This document shows positions 15,755 to 23,425 of a DNA stretch of 31,515 nucleotides, one piece after another. The position numbers and the translations under genes are program-made. The notes under the pieces were generated by a model that was not told where the DNA came from, did not search any database, and was given only the letters and a program-made list of their open reading frames with translations. Source of the stretch: an uncultured Treponema sp. (GTDB taxonomy: Bacteria; Spirochaetota; Spirochaetia; Treponematales; Treponemataceae); NCBI GenBank assembly GCA_938039145.1, contig CALHVG010000019.1, positions 1-31,515 of the forward strand, given 5' to 3'. Numbering within the stretch: the first letter of the stretch is position 1; every line of letters begins with the position of its first letter.

Positions 15755-15790
15755 AGCAGACATCCTTGATCAAGATGTCTGCTTTTTTTA
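15755..15790 (+). terminator. Terminator of the tRNA gene
   Basis: AGCAGACATC (15755-15764) pairs with GATGTCTGCT (15774-15783) and is followed by TTTTTTT. It ends only about 11 bases before the ogt start codon, so ogt needs readthrough or its own promoter; a TATAAA-like element lies at 15789-15794. Confidence 0.88.
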
Positions 15791-15800
15791 TAAAAGGAAA

Positions 15801-16346
15801 ATGAAAGTCGACAAAGGATTCCGCAGGCACGAAATTGCAAGAACGCATACCGGAAATGTAGACCATTTTGACTCTCCGCTCGGCAACCTCGAACTTATAA
15901 GCGATGGCGAACATCTTATATGGATTTGCTTCGAAAGCGGGAAATTCAACATAAAAGAATATGATTCTTTTGTGTTGCAAGAAAAATCCGATTCGGCAAT
16001 CGAAAAAACAAAGGAATGGCTTAGCGTTTATTTCTCAGGTATTGAACCGAACTTCACTCCGCCGCTAAAAATCGAAGGCTCGGATTTCATGAAAGTTGTC
16101 CTAGAAATCCTTTGCTCCGTCCCCTTTGGAAAAACAATCACATACGGCGAACTGGCAAAAAAGACCGCAGCCGCACTCGGAAAACAAAAAATGTCCGCTC
16201 AAGCAATAGGAAATGCGGTAAGCCGCAATCCGATTTCGATAATCGTTCCGTGTCATCGTGTAATCGGTTCGGACGGAAGCCTTACGGGATATGCAGGTGG
16301 GCTAGAAAGAAAAGAGTGGCTTTTACGAAACGAAGGGTTATTTTAA
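15801..16346 (+). CDS. ogt: Methylated-DNA-protein-cysteine methyltransferase
   Basis: 181 residues. The active-site motif is PCHRV (Cys151), preceded by the recognition-helix region AQAIGNAVSRNP and followed by GYAGGLERKEWLL, all standard for the Ogt/AGT family. It repairs O6-alkylguanine by irreversible transfer of the alkyl group to the Cys. An AAAGGA sequence lies just before the start. The N-terminal domain (1-90) is the usual variable part. It lies immediately behind the tRNA terminator, an unusual spacing. Confidence 0.92.
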   Translation: MKVDKGFRRHEIARTHTGNVDHFDSPLGNLELISDGEHLIWICFESGKFNIKEYDSFVLQEKSDSAIEKTKEWLSVYFSGIEPNFTPPLKIEGSDFMKVVLEILCSVPFGKTITYGELAKKTAAALGKQKMSAQAIGNAVSRNPISIIVPCHRVIGSDGSLTGYAGGLERKEWLLRNEGLF

Positions 16347-16401
16347 GTGGCAAAAATATTGCCGCTTAAAAACACTGCGAGTTCCCTTTCTGCAAACTCG
16401 C
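16341..16401. other. Two hairpins after ogt, between convergent genes
   Basis: TTTTAAGTGGCAA (16341-16353) pairs with TTGCCGCTTAAAA (16359-16371) with one G-U pair, overlapping the ogt stop. A second stem, GCGAGTT (16377-16383) / AACTCGC (16395-16401), follows. Neither has a clear T run, so they are possible 3'-end structures rather than certain terminators. Confidence 0.45.
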
Positions 16402-16520
16402 TTATTGAACACATTTTTTCATTTTATTGCAAAAATGCGGAAATTCGCCAATCATCGTCTCTTGAAAAGGGCTTGCGGTTGTCGAATTTTAAGTAAAGAA
16501 TCGCCCTGCCGGCAATAAAA

Positions 16521-17435
16521 TCAAGTGATTTTCCAGCGTTCTTTTTCTTTTACAAATCTTTTTGAATTTATTTCAAGCATTCTGCCGTCTTCACCCAGCA
16601 TTTTTATCATCGATGTGAGCGGATTTACTTCGGAAATCTTGAAATTCGTTCCGTCGTAGTGGATATGCAGTCCTTCCGGCGGAAGTTTTTTTCGGGCTTC
16701 GTTATACCAGTCGAACTCATAAGAAAGGCAGCACAAAAGCCGTCCGCATTGCCCCGAAATTTTTAGCGAATTCAGCGAAAGCGACTGGTCTTTCGCCATT
16801 TTTATAGCCACCGGTCTTAATTTGTCGGAAACGCTGTGGCAGCAAAAAGGTCTTCCGCACACGCCGAGACCTCCGCAAATCCTCGCCTCGTCCCTTGCGC
16901 CAATCTGCCGCAATTCAATCCGCATTTTGAAAATACTTACCAAATCTTTCACAAGTTCTCTGAAATCAACTCGGTTGTCGGAACTGAAAAAGAAAATCGC
17001 TTTTTGCTCGTCCGTGAGAAAATGAACGGAAACAAGCTTCATGTCCAAACCATGTAACGCTACTTTTTCCTTGAACACACGAAACGCCTCGTCTTCCTTG
17101 GATTTGTTTTCTTCCGCCTTGGAAAAATCATCCGAATTCGCCTTGCGTTCTATTGTAACGATGTCAGCCGCTTTGATTCCCACAGTTTTTTTTGTCTGAC
17201 CAATCACTTTCGCCATGTCTCTGCCGTATCTTGTCGAGACAATCGCAAAATCGCCTGTTTTTATGTCAAGTTTTTTTTCGGTCTTTGCATAAAGACTTTC
17301 GTACGAGTAGTCAAGTTTCAGGACGAACAACGGCTGCTCAAATTCAAGCGAATCCGCAGCGGAATCCTGTTCGCTATCCTCAAGAATCGAAAAATTTTCG
17401 TCCTCATCTATATCGCTTTCAAAAATATCACTCAT
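16521..17435 (-). CDS. ricT: PSP1-domain protein, RicT (YaaT)-like
   Basis: 304 residues. The PSP1 core is unmistakable: GGLGVCGRPFCCHS and, about 30 residues later, QCGRLLCCLSYE, the conserved cysteines that in B. subtilis help the RicA-RicF-RicT complex bind Fe-S clusters and influence RNase Y-dependent mRNA processing. The acidic N-terminal 40 residues are extra. It is the last of a minus-strand group with the YaaR, bactofilin and M23 genes, but TATAAT 8 bases before its ATG suggests its own leaderless promoter. No terminator separates it from the YaaR gene 18 bases upstream. Confidence 0.88.
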   Translation of the reverse strand: MSDIFESDIDEDENFSILEDSEQDSAADSLEFEQPLFVLKLDYSYESLYAKTEKKLDIKTGDFAIVSTRYGRDMAKVIGQTKKTVGIKAADIVTIERKANSDDFSKAEENKSKEDEAFRVFKEKVALHGLDMKLVSVHFLTDEQKAIFFFSSDNRVDFRELVKDLVSIFKMRIELRQIGARDEARICGGLGVCGRPFCCHSVSDKLRPVAIKMAKDQSLSLNSLKISGQCGRLLCCLSYEFDWYNEARKKLPPEGLHIHYDGTNFKISEVNPLTSMIKMLGEDGRMLEINSKRFVKEKERWKIT

Positions 17436-17443
17436 AACATCTC

Positions 17444-17449
17444 ATTATA
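17444..17449 (-). promoter_or_regulatory. -10 element of ricT
   Basis: Perfect TATAAT on the minus strand ending 8 bases before the ATG at 17435 and overlapping the gap after the YaaR gene. No good -35. Confidence 0.4.
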
Positions 17450-17453
17450 AAGG

Positions 17454-18023
17454 CTAATCCGCAAAAAAATCTACAATCAACCCTTTTATTTCTCCCACCT
17501 TGTTCAAAAGCTGAATTTTGTCCGCATGATACTGAAGAATCATTCTTGCCATTTCATCCAATTTTTGGTTCACGACCCTTATCTGAAAAAACGGATCTTG
17601 CGGACGGCGGACGGTGTTGAATACGCTTTTTTTGGTTACGATACGACTCCTGAGCCTCTTGTTCTTTGTAACATCAAAATTATTCTTTTCAATATATTTG
17701 AAAAATTGGCTCACTGTTTTTCTGAATTCCGTGAAATTTTCAGCCGTCTGATTTTCCTCAAGTTTATCCGCCGCAATATCAAGCGCATCTTTCAAGAAAA
17801 TGACCGCCGTTTCCTGATCCATTCCGGCGATTTCCGAAGGAAGCCCCGCGGATTCAAGTTCCTCGATTTCCTGATTTTTTTGCACCAAAGACGAAAAAGA
17901 CGATTTTTTTGCACCCTGAGTTCTTAATTTTTCATGCTCTTTTTTTGCTTCTTTTGAAGCCACTGCCGAAGCCGCCGCTGCAGAAAAATAAAGGGAGGAA
18001 CCCACGGAATCCACAGAGTTCAT
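17454..18023 (-). CDS. YaaR/DUF327-family protein
   Basis: 189 residues. The pattern fits DUF327: a variable N-terminus, SSFSSLVQK, then an all-helical domain with ETAVIFLKDALDIAADKL, FKKYI-like FFKYIEKNNF and DPFFQIRVVNQKLDEM. Function is unknown. The ATG shares one base with the bactofilin stop (TGATG), so it is coupled. In B. subtilis yaaR also lies near yaaT (ricT), so this pairing with the gene downstream is conserved over a long distance. Confidence 0.75.
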   Translation of the reverse strand: MNSVDSVGSSLYFSAAAASAVASKEAKKEHEKLRTQGAKKSSFSSLVQKNQEIEELESAGLPSEIAGMDQETAVIFLKDALDIAADKLEENQTAENFTEFRKTVSQFFKYIEKNNFDVTKNKRLRSRIVTKKSVFNTVRRPQDPFFQIRVVNQKLDEMARMILQYHADKIQLLNKVGEIKGLIVDFFAD

Positions 18024-18433
18024 CAAAGAACCGCCTTTTCCCTGATTGCTTTTGCCTGAAGAAAACTTTCCGAGGACTTTTCGTAATTTTCTTCGTTTTC
18101 AATCGAAATGCAATGTCCGTGGAAAATCACTTTGTCTTCCATTTGAACTCGCCTTGACATTATGTTTCCGATTACTGCAGACGATGAAAGCAGTTTTATG
18201 CCTTCTTTTGCCGTTATGTCTCCAATTATGATTCCGCCCACGATTATCGATTTTGCCGTTACGTTTCCGAGAATCCTGGCTTTTTCGCTGATTATGACCG
18301 CTCCGTCCGTCTCAAGATTTCCGGCGATGTCTCCATCGATTCTGATAAATCCGTTGACTTTCAGGTCGCCCCGAACGAACGAACCGTTTCCTATCAGAGT
18401 GTTGATTGATATGTCGTCAAAACGAAGCGCCAT
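18023..18433 (-). CDS. Bactofilin (cytoskeletal beta-helix protein)
   Basis: 136 residues, one DUF583 domain. Glycine-punctuated short repeats (LIGNGSFVRGDLKVNGFIRI, DGDIAGNLETDGAVII, ARILGNVTAKSIIVGG) form the right-handed beta-helix that polymerises into filaments without nucleotide. The start is one base after the M23 peptidase stop. Bactofilins often act with M23 peptidases in cell shape, e.g. Helicobacter CcmA; this operon fits that link and a role in spirochaete helical shape is inference. Confidence 0.92.
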   Translation of the reverse strand: MALRFDDISINTLIGNGSFVRGDLKVNGFIRIDGDIAGNLETDGAVIISEKARILGNVTAKSIIVGGIIIGDITAKEGIKLLSSSAVIGNIMSRRVQMEDKVIFHGHCISIENEENYEKSSESFLQAKAIREKAVL

Positions 18434-18434
18434 T

Positions 18435-19457
18435 TTATTTAGAAAGTTTTACGTTTATATATTTGCTCGGATCTACTACATCAGAACCGATATGAACTTC
18501 GTAGTGAAGATGCGCGCCCGTGGTAACTCCGGTGTTTCCGATGTAGCCAATCACCTGCCCCTGATTAACATACTCGCCTTTTTTTACTCTGGTTGCGCTC
18601 ATGTGCGCATATCTTGTATACATTCCATGCTTGTGACGAATAATCACGTAGTTTCCAAAACTGGAATCGTAACCCACCGTAACGACCTGCCCGTTCGCCG
18701 TTGCCATTATAGGGTCGCCTGAACCCCACGTGGAAAAGTCCAGTCCCTTGTGAATGTACCAGCGACCCGAGATTGCGTGTATGCAAGGTCCGAAGGGCTG
18801 TGAAATATGAACGTTCGGGTGGTTCACCGGCCAAATATTGGGTATCTCACGGAAAAGAGAACTTTGACTGTCGAGCATTTTTCCAATCTGTTCGATAGGC
18901 TGAACGGATTCTTCCAAATACGAGGTCAACGAACGAATATCGGAAGCCTCTTTTACAGACGCAGATACATTGTCGTTTTTTCCGAAAAGCGAAGAAAGGT
19001 CTCCGGAATTCATCGCTCCGTGCGAAACCCTGCTTTCTCCGTCAAGCCCAAGCAATGAAAGAGACTGCGAAAGCGATGCCTGAAAACGTTTTGCCGCCTG
19101 CAGAAGATTTGTATTTTCGTCCCTGAGTTCGTCAAGGCTTGCCAATGTTTCCCGGTTTCTGTTCATCAGGCCATTGATTTCAATCTGCGACGAAACCGCC
19201 CGTCTGTTGAAATAAAGAAAAGACGAAACAATCCCCACGATTAAAACGACGCCCAAGGAAAGAGCGAACACGTTCGTCTGAAGATTTATAACTTTTCCCT
19301 GCGAATGAGGGACAATCATTATGGTCAATTTGCTGTCAAAAATTCTAAACAGCCTGATAAAGAAATTTTTTACAGTTTTCAGAAAAGAGACAAAACCATT
19401 GTGTACATTTGAAGCAAACCGCTTTTCAATTTTCTTGTACTTCTGCGTCCTTGACAA
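18435..19457 (-). CDS. Membrane-anchored M23 metallopeptidase
   Basis: 340 residues from a TTG start at 19457 that follows GGAG by six bases. The longer frame to a GTG at 19505 is excluded because that GTG overlaps the -10 of the promoter. A cytoplasmic basic N-terminus is followed by one membrane segment (about 63-83), a coiled-coil region (about 90-135) and a C-terminal LytM domain with zinc ligands His236 and Asp240, His285, and HLH (316-318). All are intact, so it should be an active peptidoglycan DD-endopeptidase rather than a degenerate one. First gene of the bactofilin operon. Confidence 0.92.
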   Translation of the reverse strand: MSRTQKYKKIEKRFASNVHNGFVSFLKTVKNFFIRLFRIFDSKLTIMIVPHSQGKVINLQTNVFALSLGVVLIVGIVSSFLYFNRRAVSSQIEINGLMNRNRETLASLDELRDENTNLLQAAKRFQASLSQSLSLLGLDGESRVSHGAMNSGDLSSLFGKNDNVSASVKEASDIRSLTSYLEESVQPIEQIGKMLDSQSSLFREIPNIWPVNHPNVHISQPFGPCIHAISGRWYIHKGLDFSTWGSGDPIMATANGQVVTVGYDSSFGNYVIIRHKHGMYTRYAHMSATRVKKGEYVNQGQVIGYIGNTGVTTGAHLHYEVHIGSDVVDPSKYINVKLSK

Positions 19458-19495
19458 TTTAAACTCCAGTAATTTTTTCTGAATACCAGTAGTCG

Positions 19496-19525
19496 AGTAT
19501 ATCACGCCAGATAATTCAATGTCAA
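19496..19525 (-). promoter_or_regulatory. Promoter of the M23-bactofilin operon
   Basis: Minus strand perfect TTGACA (19525-19520), an 18-bp spacer and TATACT (19501-19496). It gives a leader of about 30 bases with GGAG before the TTG start. Confidence 0.78.
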
Positions 19526-19551
19526 ACCATCGCCTTTATCACTCTTAAAAT

Positions 19552-19580
19552 TTGACAATTAGACAAACCTGTATTATCTT
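19552..19580 (+). promoter_or_regulatory. Promoter of tatD-dusB
   Basis: Perfect TTGACA (19552-19557), a 17-bp spacer and TATCTT (19575-19580); it is divergent from the M23 promoter about 30 bases away. Confidence 0.6.
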
Positions 19581-19658
19581 TATCGGTAGAAATTGCCTAG
19601 AAAGGCACTGTTTATTGGACGAAAACGTCCTATCACTCATCATTTTTGGAAGAAAGCA

Positions 19659-20435
19659 ATGCAGTTATTTGATACTCACGCTCATATCGGGCTTATATAC
19701 GATAGTCCCATCGAACAGTTGCGCGTCATCCGGCAAGCAAAACAGGCGGGTGTCGCAAGAATTGTGAGCATAAACAACAGCCTCCACGATTTCGCAAAAA
19801 TTTATCCGAACCTAAAGGCGATTCCCGGCGTGTACCATGCGGTCGGAATCGCTCCGTCGGAAGTTACAAACCCCGGAAAAGATTATATAGAAAAAATCGA
19901 GGAGAACCTGAAACTTCCTAACGTTGTTGCGGTCGGTGAAACCGGGCTTGACTACTACAAACAGTTCGGCGACAAAAGAAGTCAAATCGAACTTTTTATA
20001 CAGCAGCTGGAAATCGCACAGAAGCGAAACCTTCCGGTTATAATACACAACAGAAATGCGGGAAAAGATATTTATGATATTCTTTCGGAGCGCATTCCTG
20101 ATTCCGGAGCGATTTTTCACTGCTATTCCGAAGATGCCGCTTATGCAAAAAAATGTCTTGGCATGAACGTATATTTTTCGTTTGCGGGAAATCTTACATA
20201 CAGAAACGCAAGGAATCTCCACGAAACTGTGATGGACATTCCTTTGGACAGAATTCTTCTTGAAACTGAAAGCCCGTTCATGATTCCTGCCGAATACAGG
20301 GAAAAGAAAAGAACGATGCCTGCATACATGGTCTCTACCGCAAAATTCCTTGCGGAAATGCTGGACAAAGACCTTGAAGAAGTCTGCGCTCAAATCTGGA
20401 AAAACAGTTGCAAAATATTCAAACTTCCGGAATAG
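19659..20435 (+). CDS. TatD-family metal-dependent deoxyribonuclease
   Basis: 258 residues. TIM-barrel amidohydrolase with metal ligands DTHAH (His7, His9), GETGLDYY (Glu94), IIHNR (His130) and FHCYS (His154). The last ligand motif reads LETESP, with Glu204 where almost all relatives have Asp (LETDSP). Members are 3'-5' DNases or deacylases. The start at 19659 places the HxH at the usual position. Two bases separate its stop from dusB, so they form one operon. Confidence 0.9.
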   Translation: MQLFDTHAHIGLIYDSPIEQLRVIRQAKQAGVARIVSINNSLHDFAKIYPNLKAIPGVYHAVGIAPSEVTNPGKDYIEKIEENLKLPNVVAVGETGLDYYKQFGDKRSQIELFIQQLEIAQKRNLPVIIHNRNAGKDIYDILSERIPDSGAIFHCYSEDAAYAKKCLGMNVYFSFAGNLTYRNARNLHETVMDIPLDRILLETESPFMIPAEYREKKRTMPAYMVSTAKFLAEMLDKDLEEVCAQIWKNSCKIFKLPE

Positions 20436-20437
20436 GC

Positions 20438-21421
20438 ATGCTTTATCATCCTGTGAATATAGGCGGGCTTAGGCTCGACGGGAATGTGTTCCTTGCGCCT
20501 GTAGCAGGATACAGCGACCGTTCATACCGCTCAATCTGCAAGGAGCAGGGAGCGGCGTTCACCTACACGGAGATGGTATCGGCGGAAGCCTTAGTCCGAG
20601 GCAACCTAAAAACTGAAGAACTTATGGCGCGCGCCAAAAACGAAAACGTTTACGCCGTTCAAATTTTTGGTGGAGATTCTGAAGTCATGGGGAAAGCCAC
20701 AAAAATCGTGCTTGAAAAAACAAACTGCGAATGCATAGACATAAATTGCGGCTGTCCCGTTCCAAAAATCGTAAAGACCAACGCCGGCTCAGCATTGACG
20801 AGAGACCCCGTGAGGCTTGGCGAAATTGTCCGTTCCGTGGCGACAACAGCCGGCGACAAAGCCGTGGTAACCGTAAAAATCCGTTCGGGCTGGGACTCAA
20901 AGACAATCACGTACAGAGAAGCTGCGATTCAAGTTCTTGATAACGGCGCAAAAGCCATAGCGATGCACCCTCGGACAAGAGCGCAAGGTTACGAAGGTTT
21001 TTCCGATTGGGAAAAACTAAAAGATTTGGTGCAACTCATAGACGGGAAAATTCCTGTTTTTGGAAGCGGAGACCTTTTTAAGCCGGAAGATGCCAAGCGA
21101 ATGTTGGAAACAACAGGCTGCGATGGCGTGATGTTTGCGCGCGGAGCCATGGGAAATCCGTTCATATTCAAAAAGACAATCCAACTTTTGACTTCCGGCG
21201 CATATGAAGAAATTCCTGCGTCCGAAAGAATCAAGACCGCATTTTCTGAACTCGAAATGCTTTCCAAAGAGACTTGCGAAAAGCACGCCTGCATGGAGAT
21301 GCGCAAAAGATTCTGCGCATATTCAAAGGGAATCGAAGGAGGAGCGGAACTTCGGGCAAAAACAATACATGCCGAATCAATAGAAGATTACCGAAAAATC
21401 TACGATTCCTACCTTAAATAA
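20438..21421 (+). CDS. dusB: tRNA-dihydrouridine synthase, DusB type
   Basis: 327 residues. The FMN barrel starts FLAPVAGYSDRSYR with TEMVSAEAL; the catalytic Cys is in NCGCPVPKIVK (Cys106); KIRSGWD, HPRTRAQGY and GSGDLFKPEDA follow in the usual order. It reduces specific uridines in tRNA using FMN and NAD(P)H. NifR3/DusB assignment rests on the N-terminal motif. The start is two bases after the tatD stop, which implies coupled translation. Confidence 0.9.
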   Translation: MLYHPVNIGGLRLDGNVFLAPVAGYSDRSYRSICKEQGAAFTYTEMVSAEALVRGNLKTEELMARAKNENVYAVQIFGGDSEVMGKATKIVLEKTNCECIDINCGCPVPKIVKTNAGSALTRDPVRLGEIVRSVATTAGDKAVVTVKIRSGWDSKTITYREAAIQVLDNGAKAIAMHPRTRAQGYEGFSDWEKLKDLVQLIDGKIPVFGSGDLFKPEDAKRMLETTGCDGVMFARGAMGNPFIFKKTIQLLTSGAYEEIPASERIKTAFSELEMLSKETCEKHACMEMRKRFCAYSKGIEGGAELRAKTIHAESIEDYRKIYDSYLK

Positions 21422-21657
21422 AATCCCGGAAAACGTATTTGACTTCCGCCCCCTCGTTGAAAAATTATTATAAAACCTATAACATATTATAAAGAATGTG
21501 CGCATCGGAAGGGAAAACAAACGCGGCTCGGCAAACATTAGATCTGCGAACAAATTCAAAAATCCGTGAAAAATCTTCCGACTTATGCAAACACACATTT
21601 TCGAGAAAATTACTGAACTCCAAAAATTCAGGTTGATATTTTCAGGAGAATATTTTC

Positions 21658-22140
21658 ATGGAAGAAATCCTTGATTTGCTGAGACAGAACGCGCGGCTTG
21701 CGCTTGAAGACATTGCCGCAATGACAAAAAAAACTGTCGAAGAAGTAAAAGCCATCGTCAAAAAACTTGAAGATGATGGAATCATTCTGAAATATGTGGC
21801 AATCGTAAACCCTGAAAAAAGCGGCGAAGCAAAGGCGAAAGTTTCTGCGGAAATTCAGATTCAGGTTACCCCCGAAAGAGAACACGGTTTTGATGCTTTG
21901 GCTGACAGAATTTACCGATTTCCGCAGGTAAAATCACTTTACCTGATGAGCGGCGGCTATGATTTCAAAGTGATAGTCGAAGGCGACAGTCTGCAGGATG
22001 TAGCCGGATTCGTCTCGAACAAATTGGCGACCTTGGACGGAGTTCGTTCCACTAAGACCAGTTTTATCCTGAAAACCTACAAAGAAAACGACATAATATA
22101 TGTCGCCGACGAAAGGGACAGAAGAGAAGCGCAGGCATAA
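21658..22140 (+). CDS. Lrp/AsnC-family transcriptional regulator
   Basis: 160 residues. N-terminal helix-turn-helix (about 1-50) with the Lrp pattern LLRQNARLALEDIAAMT and VKKLEDDGIILKYVAIVNP, then a RAM ligand-binding domain (about 60-140) with YLMSGGYDFKVIVEG. AGGAG lies well placed before the ATG. Such regulators respond to amino acids. It precedes an aminotransferase on the same strand, and local regulation of that gene is a common arrangement; the effector is not known. Confidence 0.88.
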   Translation: MEEILDLLRQNARLALEDIAAMTKKTVEEVKAIVKKLEDDGIILKYVAIVNPEKSGEAKAKVSAEIQIQVTPEREHGFDALADRIYRFPQVKSLYLMSGGYDFKVIVEGDSLQDVAGFVSNKLATLDGVRSTKTSFILKTYKENDIIYVADERDRREAQA

Positions 22141-22146
22141 CTTATC

Positions 22147-22239
22147 ATGACGAGGAGAAAAATCGGACTTCAAACGCATACGTTTGAATCAAAAGAAAGC
22201 CTTGCGCAGCAAAAATCGCTTGCTTTAAGGAAAAGATGA
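22147..22239 (+). CDS. Candidate 30-codon small ORF
   Basis: 30 residues, basic, beginning MTRRKIGLQTHTF and ending RKR. It starts six bases after the regulator stop and its TGA overlaps the aminotransferase ATG (ATGA), so it fills the gap exactly. There is no good ribosome binding site and the middle overlaps a palindrome (22169-22188). May be chance. Confidence 0.25.
   Translation: MTRRKIGLQTHTFESKESLAQQKSLALRKR
22169..22188. promoter_or_regulatory. Palindrome between regulator and aminotransferase
   Basis: TTCAAACG (22169-22176), CATA, CGTTTGAA (22181-22188). It could be an operator for the upstream Lrp-type regulator or an mRNA hairpin. No T run follows. Confidence 0.35.
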
Positions 22240-23411
22240 ACACAAGAAAAGACAAATTCAGCCGCCTGATGGAATCGATTCCTCCAAGCGGAATACGTAA
22301 ATTTTTTGAAATGCTTATCGGTCACGATGATGTAATTTCTCTTTCCGTCGGAGAACCTGACTTTTCAACTCCGTGGGAAATAAGGGAAGAAGCGTTCTAC
22401 CACATCGAAAAGGGACACACATCGTATACGGGAAACCGCGGACTTCCGGAACTCCGTGAAGAAATCTGTAGATACATGACACGGTATAACCTACACTACA
22501 CCCCTGAAAGTGAAATTCTTGTAACCGTGGGCGCAAGCGAAGGTGTCGACGTTTCGCTTAGGGCGATATTAAATCCCGGCGATGAAATAATTGTATGCCA
22601 GCCATGCTACGTGAACTATGTTCCCCTCGCAGTTCTTTTGGAAGCAAATGCAATTCCCGTAGACACCAGCACAAACGGATTTTATCCGACGGCACAGCAG
22701 ATTGAAAAAGTCCTTTCTCCGAAAACAAAAGCCATCATGCTCTGCTCGCCAAACAATCCGACCGGAACGATGATTCCGTCCAAAGAACTGGAAAAAATCG
22801 CCGAGCTTTGTGTAAAAAATCAAATATGGTGCATTTCCGATGAGATTTATTGCGAACTTTCATACGACGGCGCAAAACATGTTTCGATAGGCTCGTTTCC
22901 GGGAATGAAGGATTATGCGATTATTCTGAACGGATTTTCAAAATCCTTTGCGATGACGGGCTGGAGAATCGGCTACATTGCAGCACCTGCAGACCTTATC
23001 ACCCAAATGACAAAACTTCACGGCTACAACGCAATCTGCGCCCCGATTTTCAGCCAATATGCCGCTACCGAAGGATTAAAAAACGGCTGGAATTCGGTTG
23101 AAAAAATGCGTGTAAGTTATCAGCAAAGGCGAAACTTGATGATAAAGGCATTCAACGACATGGGACTGTCTGTTCCAGAGCCGAAGGGAGCTTTTTACCT
23201 GTTTCCTGAAATTACTTCCACAGGACTTACAAGCGAAGAATTTGCGACACAACTTTTCCATCGATATAATGTAGCCGTTGTTCCAGGAAGCGTATTCGGA
23301 CTTGGAGGAGAAGGTCATATTCGGGTTTGTTACGCAACGAGCATAGATAAAATCAAGTTGGCGTTGGAAAGAATTTCGGAATTCGTCAAAGAATGCCGTA
23401 ACACTAAATAA
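22236..23411 (+). CDS. PLP-dependent class I/II aminotransferase
   Basis: 391 residues, fold type I. Substrate and cofactor motifs are in order: SVGEPDFSTP (37-46), SPNNPTG (171-177), SDEIY (201-205), the PLP lysine in NGFSKSFAMTGWR (Lys236) and the carboxylate-binding Arg in HIRVCYA near the C-terminus. The N-terminus and GEPDF pattern place it with the aspartate/aromatic aminotransferase group (PatA/AspC-like). Exact amino acid unknown. AAGGA precedes the start. The neighbouring Lrp-type regulator suggests amino-acid-responsive control. Confidence 0.9.
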   Translation: MNTRKDKFSRLMESIPPSGIRKFFEMLIGHDDVISLSVGEPDFSTPWEIREEAFYHIEKGHTSYTGNRGLPELREEICRYMTRYNLHYTPESEILVTVGASEGVDVSLRAILNPGDEIIVCQPCYVNYVPLAVLLEANAIPVDTSTNGFYPTAQQIEKVLSPKTKAIMLCSPNNPTGTMIPSKELEKIAELCVKNQIWCISDEIYCELSYDGAKHVSIGSFPGMKDYAIILNGFSKSFAMTGWRIGYIAAPADLITQMTKLHGYNAICAPIFSQYAATEGLKNGWNSVEKMRVSYQQRRNLMIKAFNDMGLSVPEPKGAFYLFPEITSTGLTSEEFATQLFHRYNVAVVPGSVFGLGGEGHIRVCYATSIDKIKLALERISEFVKECRNTK

Positions 23412-23425
23412 ACGGAGATAAATTT

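Noticed and set aside
19458..19505. Longer M23 peptidase start at GTG 19505
   Set aside because: The GTG overlaps the -10 TATACT of a TTGACA-18-TATACT promoter, so it cannot be in the mRNA.
21496..21636. 46-residue ORF before the Lrp gene, just after a TATAAA
   Set aside because: Composition is not protein-like, it lacks a ribosome binding site, and ATG after AT-rich promoter sequence is expected often.
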